From positions 1-10,634 of the forward strand of contig JBJXHG010000193.1 of the NCBI GenBank assembly GCA_046160865.1: 10,634 nucleotides of DNA, given 5' to 3'. The stretch comes from JBJXHG01 sp046160865. GTDB taxonomy: Bacteria > Planctomycetota > UBA1135 > GCA-002686595. The notes below the pieces were generated by a model that was not told the DNA's origin, searched no databases, and worked only from the letters and a program-made list of their open reading frames with translations. A program made the translations under genes and the position numbers. Each line of letters begins with the position of its first letter. The stretch's first letter is position 1. Shown here piece by piece: positions 1 through 6,255 of this stretch.

Positions 1-928
1 CGTTCGGCTCGAGGCCGGCGCGCGCCGCGCCCGAGCCGTCGACCACTTTGCGGATGATGACACCGCGATCCGAGGCGAGGCCGAGCTCCTGACGCATCCC
101 CGCGTCGATGTCGGAGATCATGATGCCGAGCTGACCGCGCTGCACCGAGCCGTGGTCGATCAAGCCGCGCATCGCTTGCTGCGCCATCCGCGCCGGGATC
201 GCGAAGCCGATGCCGACGTTGCCGCCACTCGGTCCGATGATCGCGGTGTTGATGCCGACGAGCTCGCCGCGCAGGTTCACCAGCGCGCCGCCCGAGTTGC
301 CCGGATTGATCGACGCGTCGGTCTGGATGAAGCTCTCGTACGCCGCGGCGCCGAATCCGTGTCGGCCGAGCGCGCTGACGATGCCGTACGTCGCTGTGCC
401 GTTCAGCCCGAACGGATTGCCGATCGCGACGACGAAGTCCCCCACGCGCAAGCTGTCGGAGTCGCCGAGCGGGATGCTCTTCAAGTCGTTCGCCTGCACG
501 CGGATCACCGCGAGGTCGCCGTCCTCGTCGGTGCCGACGATCTCGGCGGGCAGCTCGCGGCCATCCTGCAGCGTGACCTGGATGTCGTCCGCGTTCCGTA
601 CGACGTGGTTGTTCGTGACGATGTAGCCATTCGCGCCGTCCACGATCACGCCTGATCCCGCGGAGGTGAACGAACGCCCCGCCGTGCGGTCGTCGCGGAA
701 CTGCGAGCCGAAGAGCGGAGCCAGGCCGCGCGCCTGCACGCGGCCTTTCACACCGATGCTGACGACGGACGGGCTCACCTTCTCGAGCAGCGGTGCGAGT
801 GTGATCTCGCCCGTAGGGCTCTTGAGCAACTGGGCGGGCTCGGCAGCAGGTTGCGCCGAGGGATTCGCGAGGGTGATGGCCGCGACGGAAGCGGCCGCGA
901 GGAGCCAAGGGACGATTTCTGTACGCAT
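1..928 (-). CDS. HtrA/DegQ-type periplasmic serine protease, 3' end outside window
   Basis: This is a trypsin-like serine protease of the Do/HtrA family, which degrades or refolds damaged envelope proteins. The 309 visible residues begin with a Sec-type signal (basic R2, then WLLAAASVAAITLA, cleavage probably near residues 22-26). The protease domain spans about residues 42-235. The catalytic triad is visible: His108 in TNNHVV, Asp138 in DGDLAVI and Ser212 in GNSGGAL. GNPFG and NVGIGFAIP are further family landmarks. From about residue 247 (QLGIMI) a PDZ domain starts and is cut by the window edge, so a second PDZ domain cannot be judged. The ATG at 928 is chosen because GGAG lies 8 bases upstream (positions 940-937) and the signal peptide follows directly. 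The gene is divergent from the sulfatase-like lipoprotein gene. Family assignment is secure; DegP, DegQ or DegS subtype is not resolved, although the apparently cleavable signal argues against a membrane-anchored DegS type. Confidence 0.95.
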   Translation of the reverse strand, partial: MRTEIVPWLLAAASVAAITLANPSAQPAAEPAQLLKSPTGEITLAPLLEKVSPSVVSIGVKGRVQARGLAPLFGSQFRDDRTAGRSFTSAGSGVIVDGANGYIVTNNHVVRNADDIQVTLQDGRELPAEIVGTDEDGDLAVIRVQANDLKSIPLGDSDSLRVGDFVVAIGNPFGLNGTATYGIVSALGRHGFGAAAYESFIQTDASINPGNSGGALVNLRGELVGINTAIIGPSGGNVGIGFAIPARMAQQAMRGLIDHGSVQRGQLGIMISDIDAGMRQELGLASDRGVIIRKVVDGSGAARAGLEPN

Positions 929-1022
929 GTTTTTTTCTCCGCGCCGCCTACGAAGCGCGGCGACGTTCGTTGGTCGCGGCTCCGCGTGCGGTCTAAACTC
1001 GTAGGTCATTCACGGGGACTTC
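929..1022. promoter_or_regulatory. Divergent promoter region, htrA-like / sulfatase-like genes
   Basis: This 94-base gap separates two divergent start codons and must hold both promoters unless one lies inside a gene. For the plus-strand gene there is a weak sigma70-like pair: TTGGTC (970-975) and TAAACT (994-999), 18 bases apart. It is followed by the ribosome binding site GGGGA (1014-1018), 4 bases before the ATG at 1023. For the minus strand I see no convincing -35/-10 pair, only the Shine-Dalgarno GGAG (940-937) followed by a run of seven A residues. The promoter calls rest on short matches. Confidence 0.35.
939..960 (-). promoter_or_regulatory. Hairpin overlapping the htrA-like Shine-Dalgarno
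   Basis: On the minus strand CCGCGC (960-955) can pair with GCGCGG (944-939) across a 10-base loop. The 3' arm contains the first two G residues of the GGAG ribosome binding site (940-937). Folding would partly mask translation initiation of the HtrA-like protease. Six-base GC arms arise easily by chance in DNA of this composition, so a regulatory role is inference only. Confidence 0.25.
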
Positions 1023-2480
1023 ATGGCACTTCGACGACTCGTTTTCTTCGCGCTACCGATATTGCTCGCGGCCTGCTCGGGAGAGGCGGAGCGCGAAGCC
1101 GGACCGGCCGCCGCGCCGACGGCGTCGCGTCCGCCGAACGTGCTGCTCGTGTCGATCGACACGCTGCGCGCCGACCACCTCGGTTGCTACGGCTATCCGC
1201 GCGCGACGAGCCCGTCGATCGACGCGCTCGCCGCGCGGGGCGTCACGTTCGAGCGCGCGTACAGCCACTCGTCGAAGACCGCGATCTCGCACATGTCGAT
1301 CATGACCGGGCTCTTACCCGAGTCGCACGGCGTCGAGCAGTGGAAGCGCGGCAACGTGCACCGGCTCTCCGACGCCATCCCTACGATGGCGACGCTGCTC
1401 CAGCAGCGCGGCTATCGCACCGCCGGCATCGCCGACGGCGGCAACGTCTCCGGCAAGCTCGGATTCGACCAAGGCATGGACGAGTACCGGCAGATCGGCG
1501 ACGTCGCGGACACGTTCGCCGCGGCCGGCGATTGGATCGAGGCGAGCGTGCGCGCCGACACGCGGAAGCCGTTCTTCCTCTTCGTGCACACGTACGAGGT
1601 GCACGATCCCTACACGCCGCGTGTGCCGTTCCAAGCGATGTTCACCGCGCCGGACTACGACGGCGCGATCATCGGCTCCGAGAGCGAGCTGCAAGAGAAA
1701 GTCGGTGGCGCGAAGTGGCAGCAGCTCCACAACCTGTTCTGGAAGCTCGTGAAGAAGGACGAGCCCGCCGACGTGCAGCACTTGAAGGACTTGTACGACG
1801 GCTCGATCCGGCTGACCGACGAGCACATCGGCAAGCTCTTCGCGCGCCTCGACACGCTCGGCGTCACCGGCGACACGTTGATCGTGATCCTCTCCGACCA
1901 CGGCGAAGAGTTCCTCGAGCACACGCAGTTCGGTCACGAGCAGATCTACGACGAGCTTTTGCACGTGCCGTTCGTCGCCGCGTTTCCCGCGTCGTCGAGC
2001 GCGCAATGGAGAGGTCGTCGCGTGAAGCCGCTCGTGCGGATGATCGACGTGCTGCCGACGGTGCTCGACGTCGTCGGCATCGCGACGCCGACGCACGTGC
2101 AGGGTCGTTCGCTCGTGCCGCTGATCGATAGCGATGGCGGTGGCGGCGCGCCGCCGGAAGAAGTCGCGAGCAGCTGGCGCGAAGCCGGTTGGCAAGCGTT
2201 CCGGCACGGCGAGTGGAAGATCGTGCGCCGCACGCAGGGCAGCACGGTCGAGCGCGAGGAGCTCTTCCACTTGGCGCGCGATCCGGGCGAGCTCACGAAC
2301 TTGTGGACGTCGGACGCGGGCAAGGCGAGCGAGCTCGACCGATTGCTCTCGACGCGCACGACGGAGGCCGAAGCGCTGCGCGCGCGGCTCGGCGGCTCCG
2401 GCACCAAGGTCGCGCCCGATGCGTCGACGATCGAGAAGCTGCAAGGCCTCGGCTATCTCGGCGACGACGAAGGCGAGTAG
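1023..2480 (+). CDS. Sulfatase-superfamily lipoprotein without the formylglycine cysteine
   Basis: This 485-residue protein belongs to the sulfatase/alkaline phosphatase superfamily and is probably exported as a lipoprotein: the hydrophobic stretch at residues 6-17 ends in the lipobox LAAC with Cys18. The domain starts at residue 39 (NVLLVSIDTLRADHLGCYG) with metal-binding Asp46. The nucleophile loop reads KTAISHMSIMTG (85-96). Where true sulfatases have C/S-x-P-x-R, this protein has Thr86, Ile88 and His90, so formylglycine cannot form there. Asp292-His293 in SDHGEE and His305 in FGH complete a metal site. His189 and His194-Asp195 (FVHTYEVHDPY) line the expected pocket region. The C-terminus (LQGLGYLG) is a common tail in these bacterial sulfatase-like proteins. 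Asp-Thr-Asp-His is the kind of set used by phosphoglycerol and phosphoethanolamine transferases and by phosphodiesterases, so a phospho-substrate is possible; the actual substrate is unknown. GGGGA precedes the ATG. A carrier gene follows 76 bases downstream and may be cotranscribed. Confidence 0.9.
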   Translation: MALRRLVFFALPILLAACSGEAEREAGPAAAPTASRPPNVLLVSIDTLRADHLGCYGYPRATSPSIDALAARGVTFERAYSHSSKTAISHMSIMTGLLPESHGVEQWKRGNVHRLSDAIPTMATLLQQRGYRTAGIADGGNVSGKLGFDQGMDEYRQIGDVADTFAAAGDWIEASVRADTRKPFFLFVHTYEVHDPYTPRVPFQAMFTAPDYDGAIIGSESELQEKVGGAKWQQLHNLFWKLVKKDEPADVQHLKDLYDGSIRLTDEHIGKLFARLDTLGVTGDTLIVILSDHGEEFLEHTQFGHEQIYDELLHVPFVAAFPASSSAQWRGRRVKPLVRMIDVLPTVLDVVGIATPTHVQGRSLVPLIDSDGGGGAPPEEVASSWREAGWQAFRHGEWKIVRRTQGSTVEREELFHLARDPGELTNLWTSDAGKASELDRLLSTRTTEAEALRARLGGSGTKVAPDASTIEKLQGLGYLGDDEGE

Positions 2481-2505
2481 GAGCGGCGTAATCGGCCGGC
2501 TTTTT

Positions 2506-2532
2506 CGCGCGCGCGACAGACTCGCGCGCGCG
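2506..2532 (+). other. Perfect 11-bp CG-alternating inverted repeat
   Basis: CGCGCGCGCGA (2506-2516) and TCGCGCGCGCG (2522-2532) are exact reverse complements around the five-base loop CAGAC. The element lies in the 76-base gap between the sulfatase-like gene and the carrier gene, 25 bases after the first stop and 24 before the next start. A T5 tract (2501-2505) precedes it on the plus strand, and no T tract follows it on either strand, so it is not a standard intrinsic terminator. It could be a processing or stability hairpin that sets relative expression of the two genes, and alternating CG is prone to Z-DNA or cruciform formation. Structure is seen; function is inferred. Confidence 0.55.
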
Positions 2533-2556
2533 CGTGCGGCATGATGCACCGCGCGC

Positions 2557-3891
2557 ATGCCTTCGCTGATCCAGCGCTTGTTCACCGTACGCACGGGCGA
2601 GTTCGCCGCCGCGCTGCTCGCGGGCGCGTACTTCTTCTGCGTCCTGTCGAGCTACTACATCCTCAAGCCGATCCGCGAGCAGATGGGGATCGCGCACGGC
2701 GTCGACAAGCTTACGTGGCTCTACACCGGCACGTTCGTCGCGATGCTCGTCGCACAACCGATCTATGCGCTGCTCGTCGCGCGCTCGGCCCGGCGGCGTC
2801 TGATCTCCGTCGCATACCGCTTCTTCGCGCTCAACTTGCTCGCGTTCTTCGCGCTGCTCCAGCTCGCTCCGGACTGGCACCCGTTTGGCGTGGCGGCGTC
2901 GTTCTACGTCTGGGTCAGCGTCTACAACCTGTTCATCGTGTCCGTCTTCTGGAGCTTCATGGCGGACATCTTCTCGCTCGAGCAAGGCAAGCGCCTGTTC
3001 GGGTTCATCTCCGTCGGCGGAACGCTCGGCGCGATCTTCGGCGCGGGGCTCACGAAGTTCCTCGTCGAGATCGTCGGCACGACGCGCCTGTTGCTGATCT
3101 CCGTCGTGCTGCTCGAGATCGCCGTGCAGCTCATGCACGCGATCGCGCGCTCGCGCGGGATCACCGCACACGAGCCCGTCGCCCTGGAGCCCGCCGCGCC
3201 CGTGGCACGCATCGAAGACCGCACGCACGGCGGCGTGTTCAGCGGCGTGGGGCTCGTGCTGAAGTCGCGCTACCTGCAGGGCATCTGCTTCTTCATGCTC
3301 GGCTATGCGCTCATCAGCACGTTCTTCTACTACGAGCTGAGCAACATCGTCGCGGCAGCGATCACGAGCCGTGACGAGCGCACGGCGTTCTTCGCGAACA
3401 TCGACTTGCTCGTGAACCTGATCGCCCTGACGGTGCAGATCTTCCTGACCGGTCACGTGGTCCGGCGCATCGGCATCGGCTGGACGCTCTTGATCTTGCC
3501 GCTGCTCTCGATCGGGCTCTTCGTCGCGCTCGGTCTCGATCCCGTGCTGCAGGTCGTCGTCGTCGCGCAAGTCGCCTTCCGCGGCGTCTACTTCGCGACG
3601 GCGAAACCCGCACGCGAAATGCTCTTCACCGTCGTGGGCCGCGAAGCGAAGTACAAGTCCAAGAACTTGATCGACACGTTCGTGCACCGCGGCGGCGATG
3701 CGCTCGGCGGCTGGATCTGGAAGGGCTTGTTCGACGGCCTGCACATGGGCCTGCACCAGCTCGCGTTCCTCGGCGCGGGTCTCGCCGTCGTGTGGGCGGG
3801 CGTGTCCCGCTGGCTCGGCAAGCAGGAGCAGCGCTTCGAGCGCGAGACGCCGCGTTCGCCGACCGACGAATCGAGCTCGACCGCGACGTAG
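2557..3891 (+). CDS. NTP/NDP exchange transporter-family (COG3202-like) membrane protein
   Basis: This 444-residue polytopic membrane protein resembles the ATP:ADP antiporter (TLC)-related carriers found in many free-living bacteria and often annotated as MFS transporters. The signature after the first membrane segment is SSYYILKPIREQMG (31-44). Near the C-terminus, KYKSKNLIDTFVHRGGDALG matches the conserved late motif of this group. I see about 11-12 hydrophobic segments, with clear ones near residues 16-36, 53-73, 85-105, 110-132, 145-170 and 175-195. A polar loop lies around 200-225 (many His, Arg, Pro), followed by further segments to about residue 415 and a hydrophilic tail. Nucleotide exchange is proven for obligate intracellular bacteria and plastids; for homologues in other bacteria the substrate is generally unknown and should not be assumed. 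The ATG at 2557 lacks a clear Shine-Dalgarno; nearby ATGs at 2541 and 2544 are in other frames. It probably shares a transcript with the sulfatase-like gene. Confidence 0.82.
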   Translation: MPSLIQRLFTVRTGEFAAALLAGAYFFCVLSSYYILKPIREQMGIAHGVDKLTWLYTGTFVAMLVAQPIYALLVARSARRRLISVAYRFFALNLLAFFALLQLAPDWHPFGVAASFYVWVSVYNLFIVSVFWSFMADIFSLEQGKRLFGFISVGGTLGAIFGAGLTKFLVEIVGTTRLLLISVVLLEIAVQLMHAIARSRGITAHEPVALEPAAPVARIEDRTHGGVFSGVGLVLKSRYLQGICFFMLGYALISTFFYYELSNIVAAAITSRDERTAFFANIDLLVNLIALTVQIFLTGHVVRRIGIGWTLLILPLLSIGLFVALGLDPVLQVVVVAQVAFRGVYFATAKPAREMLFTVVGREAKYKSKNLIDTFVHRGGDALGGWIWKGLFDGLHMGLHQLAFLGAGLAVVWAGVSRWLGKQEQRFERETPRSPTDESSSTAT

Positions 3892-3937
3892 CAGCCCGCG
3901 GTGAAAGTGCTTCGAGCTCGAACGTCGTGACGGTCGG
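3892..3937. other. Convergent gap, no strong terminator
   Basis: Two convergent genes end here. The gap holds the 12-base palindrome TTCGAGCTCGAA (3911-3922). GCTCGAA (3916-3922) can also pair with TTCGAGC (3945-3951) inside the end of the minus-strand gene, with a small CGTC/GACG stem (3923-3926/3929-3932) nested between. There is no T tract on either strand, so intrinsic termination is not demonstrated. Confidence 0.3.
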
Positions 3938-4444
3938 CTACGACTTCGAGCCGCCCGGCGGATTCGGGAAGTGCGCGTCGATGAAGTTCGTGAGGATCGC
4001 CTCGTACACCGAGATCGAGGGTGTCGGGCCGAGCCAACTGAACGAGTTGCCGCGCTGACGCGCCGGACCGCGCAGCACCGTCAAGCTCGAGAGCGGCACG
4101 TCGGACGTGAAGTCGTCGTTGTCGCACTCGGCCATCGCGCCCGCCTCGACGAGCGCGCGCAGGAGGCCGATCGACTGCGTGGGATCGACGTACACGAGCT
4201 GCGAGAAGCCCGAGCCGTCACCGAGCGACGACGACAAGCGCAGGAATCCGTCGCTGTACACCGTCAGCTGACGATCGACGGACCCGGCGAGCGTGCCGCC
4301 GTTCACCTCGTAGAGGACGAGCGGCTCGTGCGGAATCGGATTCGCGCACGGATCCGTCGCTGCGGGCACGAGCGTGTTCGTGAACACGGCCGGGGCGGCG
4401 AGCGGAAGCAGGGCGAGGAACGGAAGGACGAGTGCGTGTTGCAT
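3938..4444 (-). CDS. Small secreted protein of unknown function
   Basis: I do not recognise this 168-residue protein. It starts at the ATG at 4444, which has an excellent ribosome binding site (AGGAG, 7 bases upstream). The frame stays open further upstream, but that part is arginine-rich and lacks such a signal. Residues 1-19 form a hydrophobic export signal (LVLPFLALLPLAAPA) with only His3 in place of a basic n-region, and cleavage is likely after Ala19. The mature part has two cysteines (Cys33 and Cys107) that could form a disulfide after export. It shows a beta-rich pattern: VNGGTLAG (47-54), LTVYSDGFLRLS (60-71), a helix-like stretch with LLRALVEAGAM (94-104), then LTVLRG (121-126) and a C-terminal helix (VYEAILTNFIDAHF). 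The 'GG..G ... dG' pattern followed by a helix recalls small bacterial periplasmic proteins such as the emfourin-like group, but this is only a resemblance. It lies upstream of no obvious partner and may have its own promoter in 4445-4596. Confidence 0.75.
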   Translation of the reverse strand: MQHALVLPFLALLPLAAPAVFTNTLVPAATDPCANPIPHEPLVLYEVNGGTLAGSVDRQLTVYSDGFLRLSSSLGDGSGFSQLVYVDPTQSIGLLRALVEAGAMAECDNDDFTSDVPLSSLTVLRGPARQRGNSFSWLGPTPSISVYEAILTNFIDAHFPNPPGGSKS

Positions 4445-4596
4445 GCTGATTCTCCTGGCGGCCCGCTGCCGGCGAGCCGCACGGCCGTGATTGTGACAAC
4501 TGCTCGCCCGTTCGCGTGTAACGACGCGTATCAAGTCGCGTAGCGGGAAGTGCTCGTGCGCGTTCACAAGCGCACGCTCTCGTGCGCTGCCGAACG
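4445..4596 (-). promoter_or_regulatory. Intergenic spacer with promoter/leader of the small secreted protein gene
   Basis: This 152-base spacer separates two minus-strand genes. Near the secreted-protein start it carries AGGAG (positions 4456-4452 on the minus strand). Two -35-like hexamers, TTGATA and TTGTCA, occur upstream on the minus strand, but neither has a convincing -10 at the right distance. The end nearest the upstream gene holds the competing hairpins listed separately. That this spacer starts a new transcript is inference from its length and the strong ribosome binding site. Confidence 0.3.
4553..4588 (-). terminator. Hairpin cluster after the erythromycin-esterase-like gene
   Basis: Eight bases past the stop codon of the minus-strand gene, AGCGCACG (4569-4576) and CGTGCGCT (4581-4588) form a perfect 8-bp stem with a 4-base loop. 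The same GCGCACG segment can instead pair with CGTGCGC at 4555-4561 across an 8-base loop, giving two mutually exclusive hairpins. On the minus strand only TTGTG follows the first stem, a poor U tract. A terminator or mRNA 3'-end hairpin is plausible but not proven. Confidence 0.45.
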
Positions 4597-5895
4597 TCAG
4601 CGCGGCGTCACGACTTCCGCTTCCAAGAACACCGGCGCGGTCACGACTTCCAGGAAGAAGAGCCCGTCGTAGCTGCGCGCGGGCTCGACGGGCACGAAGC
4701 CTTCCTTCTCGACGACGAAGCGCGGATCCCCGCCGCGCATCGCATGCGTCTGTGCGAGCCAACTCCGCGCGGATCCGTCACGCGGGAGCGCGCGCAGCGA
4801 CAGGAAGACCTCGGGCTTCTCGATGCGTTGGAACGCGTGCTCGACGCTTCCATCCGGCGCCTGTGGAAGCGCACGCGCTCCGGCCGGAGTCTCGTGACCC
4901 GCGGGAATCCACGCGACGCCGCGACCGAACGTCGCGCCCAGCAGCACACACTTCTCGCCGTGCACAGCGCGGACGAGATCGCCGAGCGAGTCTCCGCTCT
5001 CGCTGCCGGCACGCTCGTCGTGCGTCCACACCAGCGTGCGTGCGCGCGTGCGTTCGAGATGCTCGGCGAGATTCTGCGCCATCGCGCGCGCGCGACGGTT
5101 CTCGAGCGTGCCTTCGAGCATGCCGCGGTAGATCTCCTCGGCGCGCATCAGCGCGTGCGCCGCGCGCAGCGCGAGCTCCCACTCGACGTCGCTCGACTTG
5201 GCGACGAATTCCTCGCGACTGCCCTCGACCATCGCGATCGCTTCGCCGATCTGCGCGAGCAAGCCGTCGCGCTCGGGCTCGGAGAGCTCGAAGTAGCGCG
5301 AGCGGCCGAACGAGTCGACTTGCCGCAACGGCGCAAATACGAGCGCCATGCGGTCGCCGCTCGCGGAGTCGACCTTCTGGAAGTAGCCAGCGACTTGCAT
5401 CGCCGAGAAGCGCGTGTCCGCGACGTCGAGCCCGAAGATCGAGAGCTTCTCCGCGTGCGCGGAGTCCTCGTTGTAGAGACGCATCCACACGAGCAGCTCG
5501 AGGAACTCGCGCGTGCACCACGGGCCCGGCGACATCGAGGCGACGAGCGCACGCGGCTCGCCCGCGCCCGTGCGCAAGTACTCGTCGAGGCGAATCACCT
5601 CCGTCCAATCCGCGTCGAGCGCCAGGCTGCGCACGCCGCGCTCGCCGATCGCACGCCGCGTCAGCTCCGCGCGCAGCGCGATGGTCTCCTGCGCGACGCC
5701 GCGCGGCACGTCGATCGCGATCACGCGCGCGTCCTGCACGAGTTCGAGCACCGCGGGCCACGCAGCGGGCAGCGCGCGCGCGTGCTTCGCGAATTCGGCG
5801 ACCACGAGCTCCGGCGCGGCGGCGTCCTCCGGCCGCGGAGTGTTCGGCGTCTGCAGCGAAGTGACGGTGAGCGCGATCGTGAGCCAGGCATTCAT
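4597..5895 (-). CDS. Erythromycin esterase-like exported protein with degenerate active site
   Basis: This 432-residue protein has the layout of the erythromycin esterase family (EreA/EreB/EreC fold), but the key residues differ. The family motif G-E-x-x-H-G near the N-terminus reads IDVPRG (61-66), so Asp62 replaces Glu and Arg65 replaces the catalytic His (His46 in EreB). The following Glu70 and Arg75 are kept. The next motif, family 'EADW', reads LDADW (93-97) with Asp94 for Glu. The later H-N-x-H motif reads HDER (292-295), keeping His292 but putting Arg295 in place of the second His. Other family features remain: LDEYL, PWCTREFLELLVWMRLYN and IFGLDVAD. Residues 4-14 are hydrophobic (WLTIALTVTSL), consistent with a weak export signal, so it may act outside the cytoplasm, unlike the cytoplasmic Ere enzymes. 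The ATG at 5895 has no Shine-Dalgarno; an in-frame alternative ATG lies 60 bases upstream. Macrolide hydrolysis is unlikely. Family membership is well supported by pattern; function is unknown. Confidence 0.78.
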   Translation of the reverse strand: MNAWLTIALTVTSLQTPNTPRPEDAAAPELVVAEFAKHARALPAAWPAVLELVQDARVIAIDVPRGVAQETIALRAELTRRAIGERGVRSLALDADWTEVIRLDEYLRTGAGEPRALVASMSPGPWCTREFLELLVWMRLYNEDSAHAEKLSIFGLDVADTRFSAMQVAGYFQKVDSASGDRMALVFAPLRQVDSFGRSRYFELSEPERDGLLAQIGEAIAMVEGSREEFVAKSSDVEWELALRAAHALMRAEEIYRGMLEGTLENRRARAMAQNLAEHLERTRARTLVWTHDERAGSESGDSLGDLVRAVHGEKCVLLGATFGRGVAWIPAGHETPAGARALPQAPDGSVEHAFQRIEKPEVFLSLRALPRDGSARSWLAQTHAMRGGDPRFVVEKEGFVPVEPARSYDGLFFLEVVTAPVFLEAEVVTPR

Positions 5896-6255
5896 GTTTG
5901 GACGTGCGATGATACCGCTCCGCTGAACCGGTTCGCCCCGCCGTGTCATCGCCATCGCACCGAGCAGCCACGAGTTGCCAGGAGAATGCGGCGCCGACCT
6001 CGCATCCGGCGGAATCGAGCGCAGCAGGATGTGGTGTGAGATGCGGGCGAGCTCGTGCAGCTCGTGTTCGCACGTGTCGCGTCGCGGGGAGTACCGGCGT
6101 CTGGTCGACTGCACTTGGAATACTTCCCCCGAGGGCCGCGGGCAGCTCGTGCGCGAGAATCCCCGCACGAGACACGTCCTCGACATTTCGTGGCCCAGCC
6201 CCGCCGTGAGCGTCGAGTGACTCGCGCCGGCTCGACCACTACCCTGGCGTCTCCG
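5896..6255. other. 360-base divergent intergenic region
   Basis: This spacer lies between divergent genes. On the minus strand TATCAT (5914-5909) is a good -10-like hexamer placed so close to the ATG at 5895 that the transcript would have almost no leader, but no -35 accompanies it. On the plus strand the best candidate for the downstream gene is an extended -10-like TGGAATACT (6116-6124), also without a -35. AGCTCGTG occurs three times (6050-6057, 6059-6066, 6144-6151), the last copy entering an 8-bp hairpin. Short frames such as the one at 5975-6220 show no recognisable protein. The remainder shows nothing I can name. Confidence 0.4.
6146..6171 (+). repeat. 8-bp inverted repeat in the divergent spacer
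   Basis: CTCGTGCG (6146-6153) and CGCACGAG (6164-6171) are exact reverse complements with the 10-base loop CGAGAATCCC. The element lies about 85 bases before the start at 6256, inside a possible leader for that gene. No T tract follows it. It could be an operator or an RNA leader structure, or chance in GC-rich DNA. Confidence 0.35.

Noticed and set aside
851..2131. Plus-strand open frame overlapping the sulfatase-like gene in another frame
   Set aside because: It is arginine-dominated and conflicts with the well supported lipoprotein gene at 1023-2480.
2484..2505. Possible intrinsic terminator CGGC...GCCGGC followed by T5
   Set aside because: The stem is only about four pairs, and the T run is immediately followed by the 11-bp CG hairpin. 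It is too weak to call.
2293..3756. Long open frame on the minus strand, 487 codons
   Set aside because: It is antisense to the carrier gene and the end of the sulfatase-like gene; its composition is extremely charged (Glu, Arg, Asp, His) and matches no family.
4597..5895. Macrolide resistance gene
   Set aside because: The family resemblance is real, but the catalytic His and Glu positions are replaced and no resistance or mobile context is present.
4582..6039. Long open frame on the plus strand, 485 codons
   Set aside because: It is antisense to the erythromycin-esterase-like gene, whose product has clear family motifs. The translation is Arg/Glu/His-rich and unstructured.
4552..6155. Repeated 11-mer GCTCGTGCGCG (4552-4562 and 6145-6155) as a dispersed repeat
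   Set aside because: The same or nearly the same string also occurs inside coding sequence (for example near 8208 in pepQ), so it reflects codon and base composition rather than a repeat family.
5975..6220. Possible 81-codon small gene starting with TTG in the divergent spacer
   Set aside because: It has a rare start, no ribosome binding site, no signal or domain, and an irregular composition.
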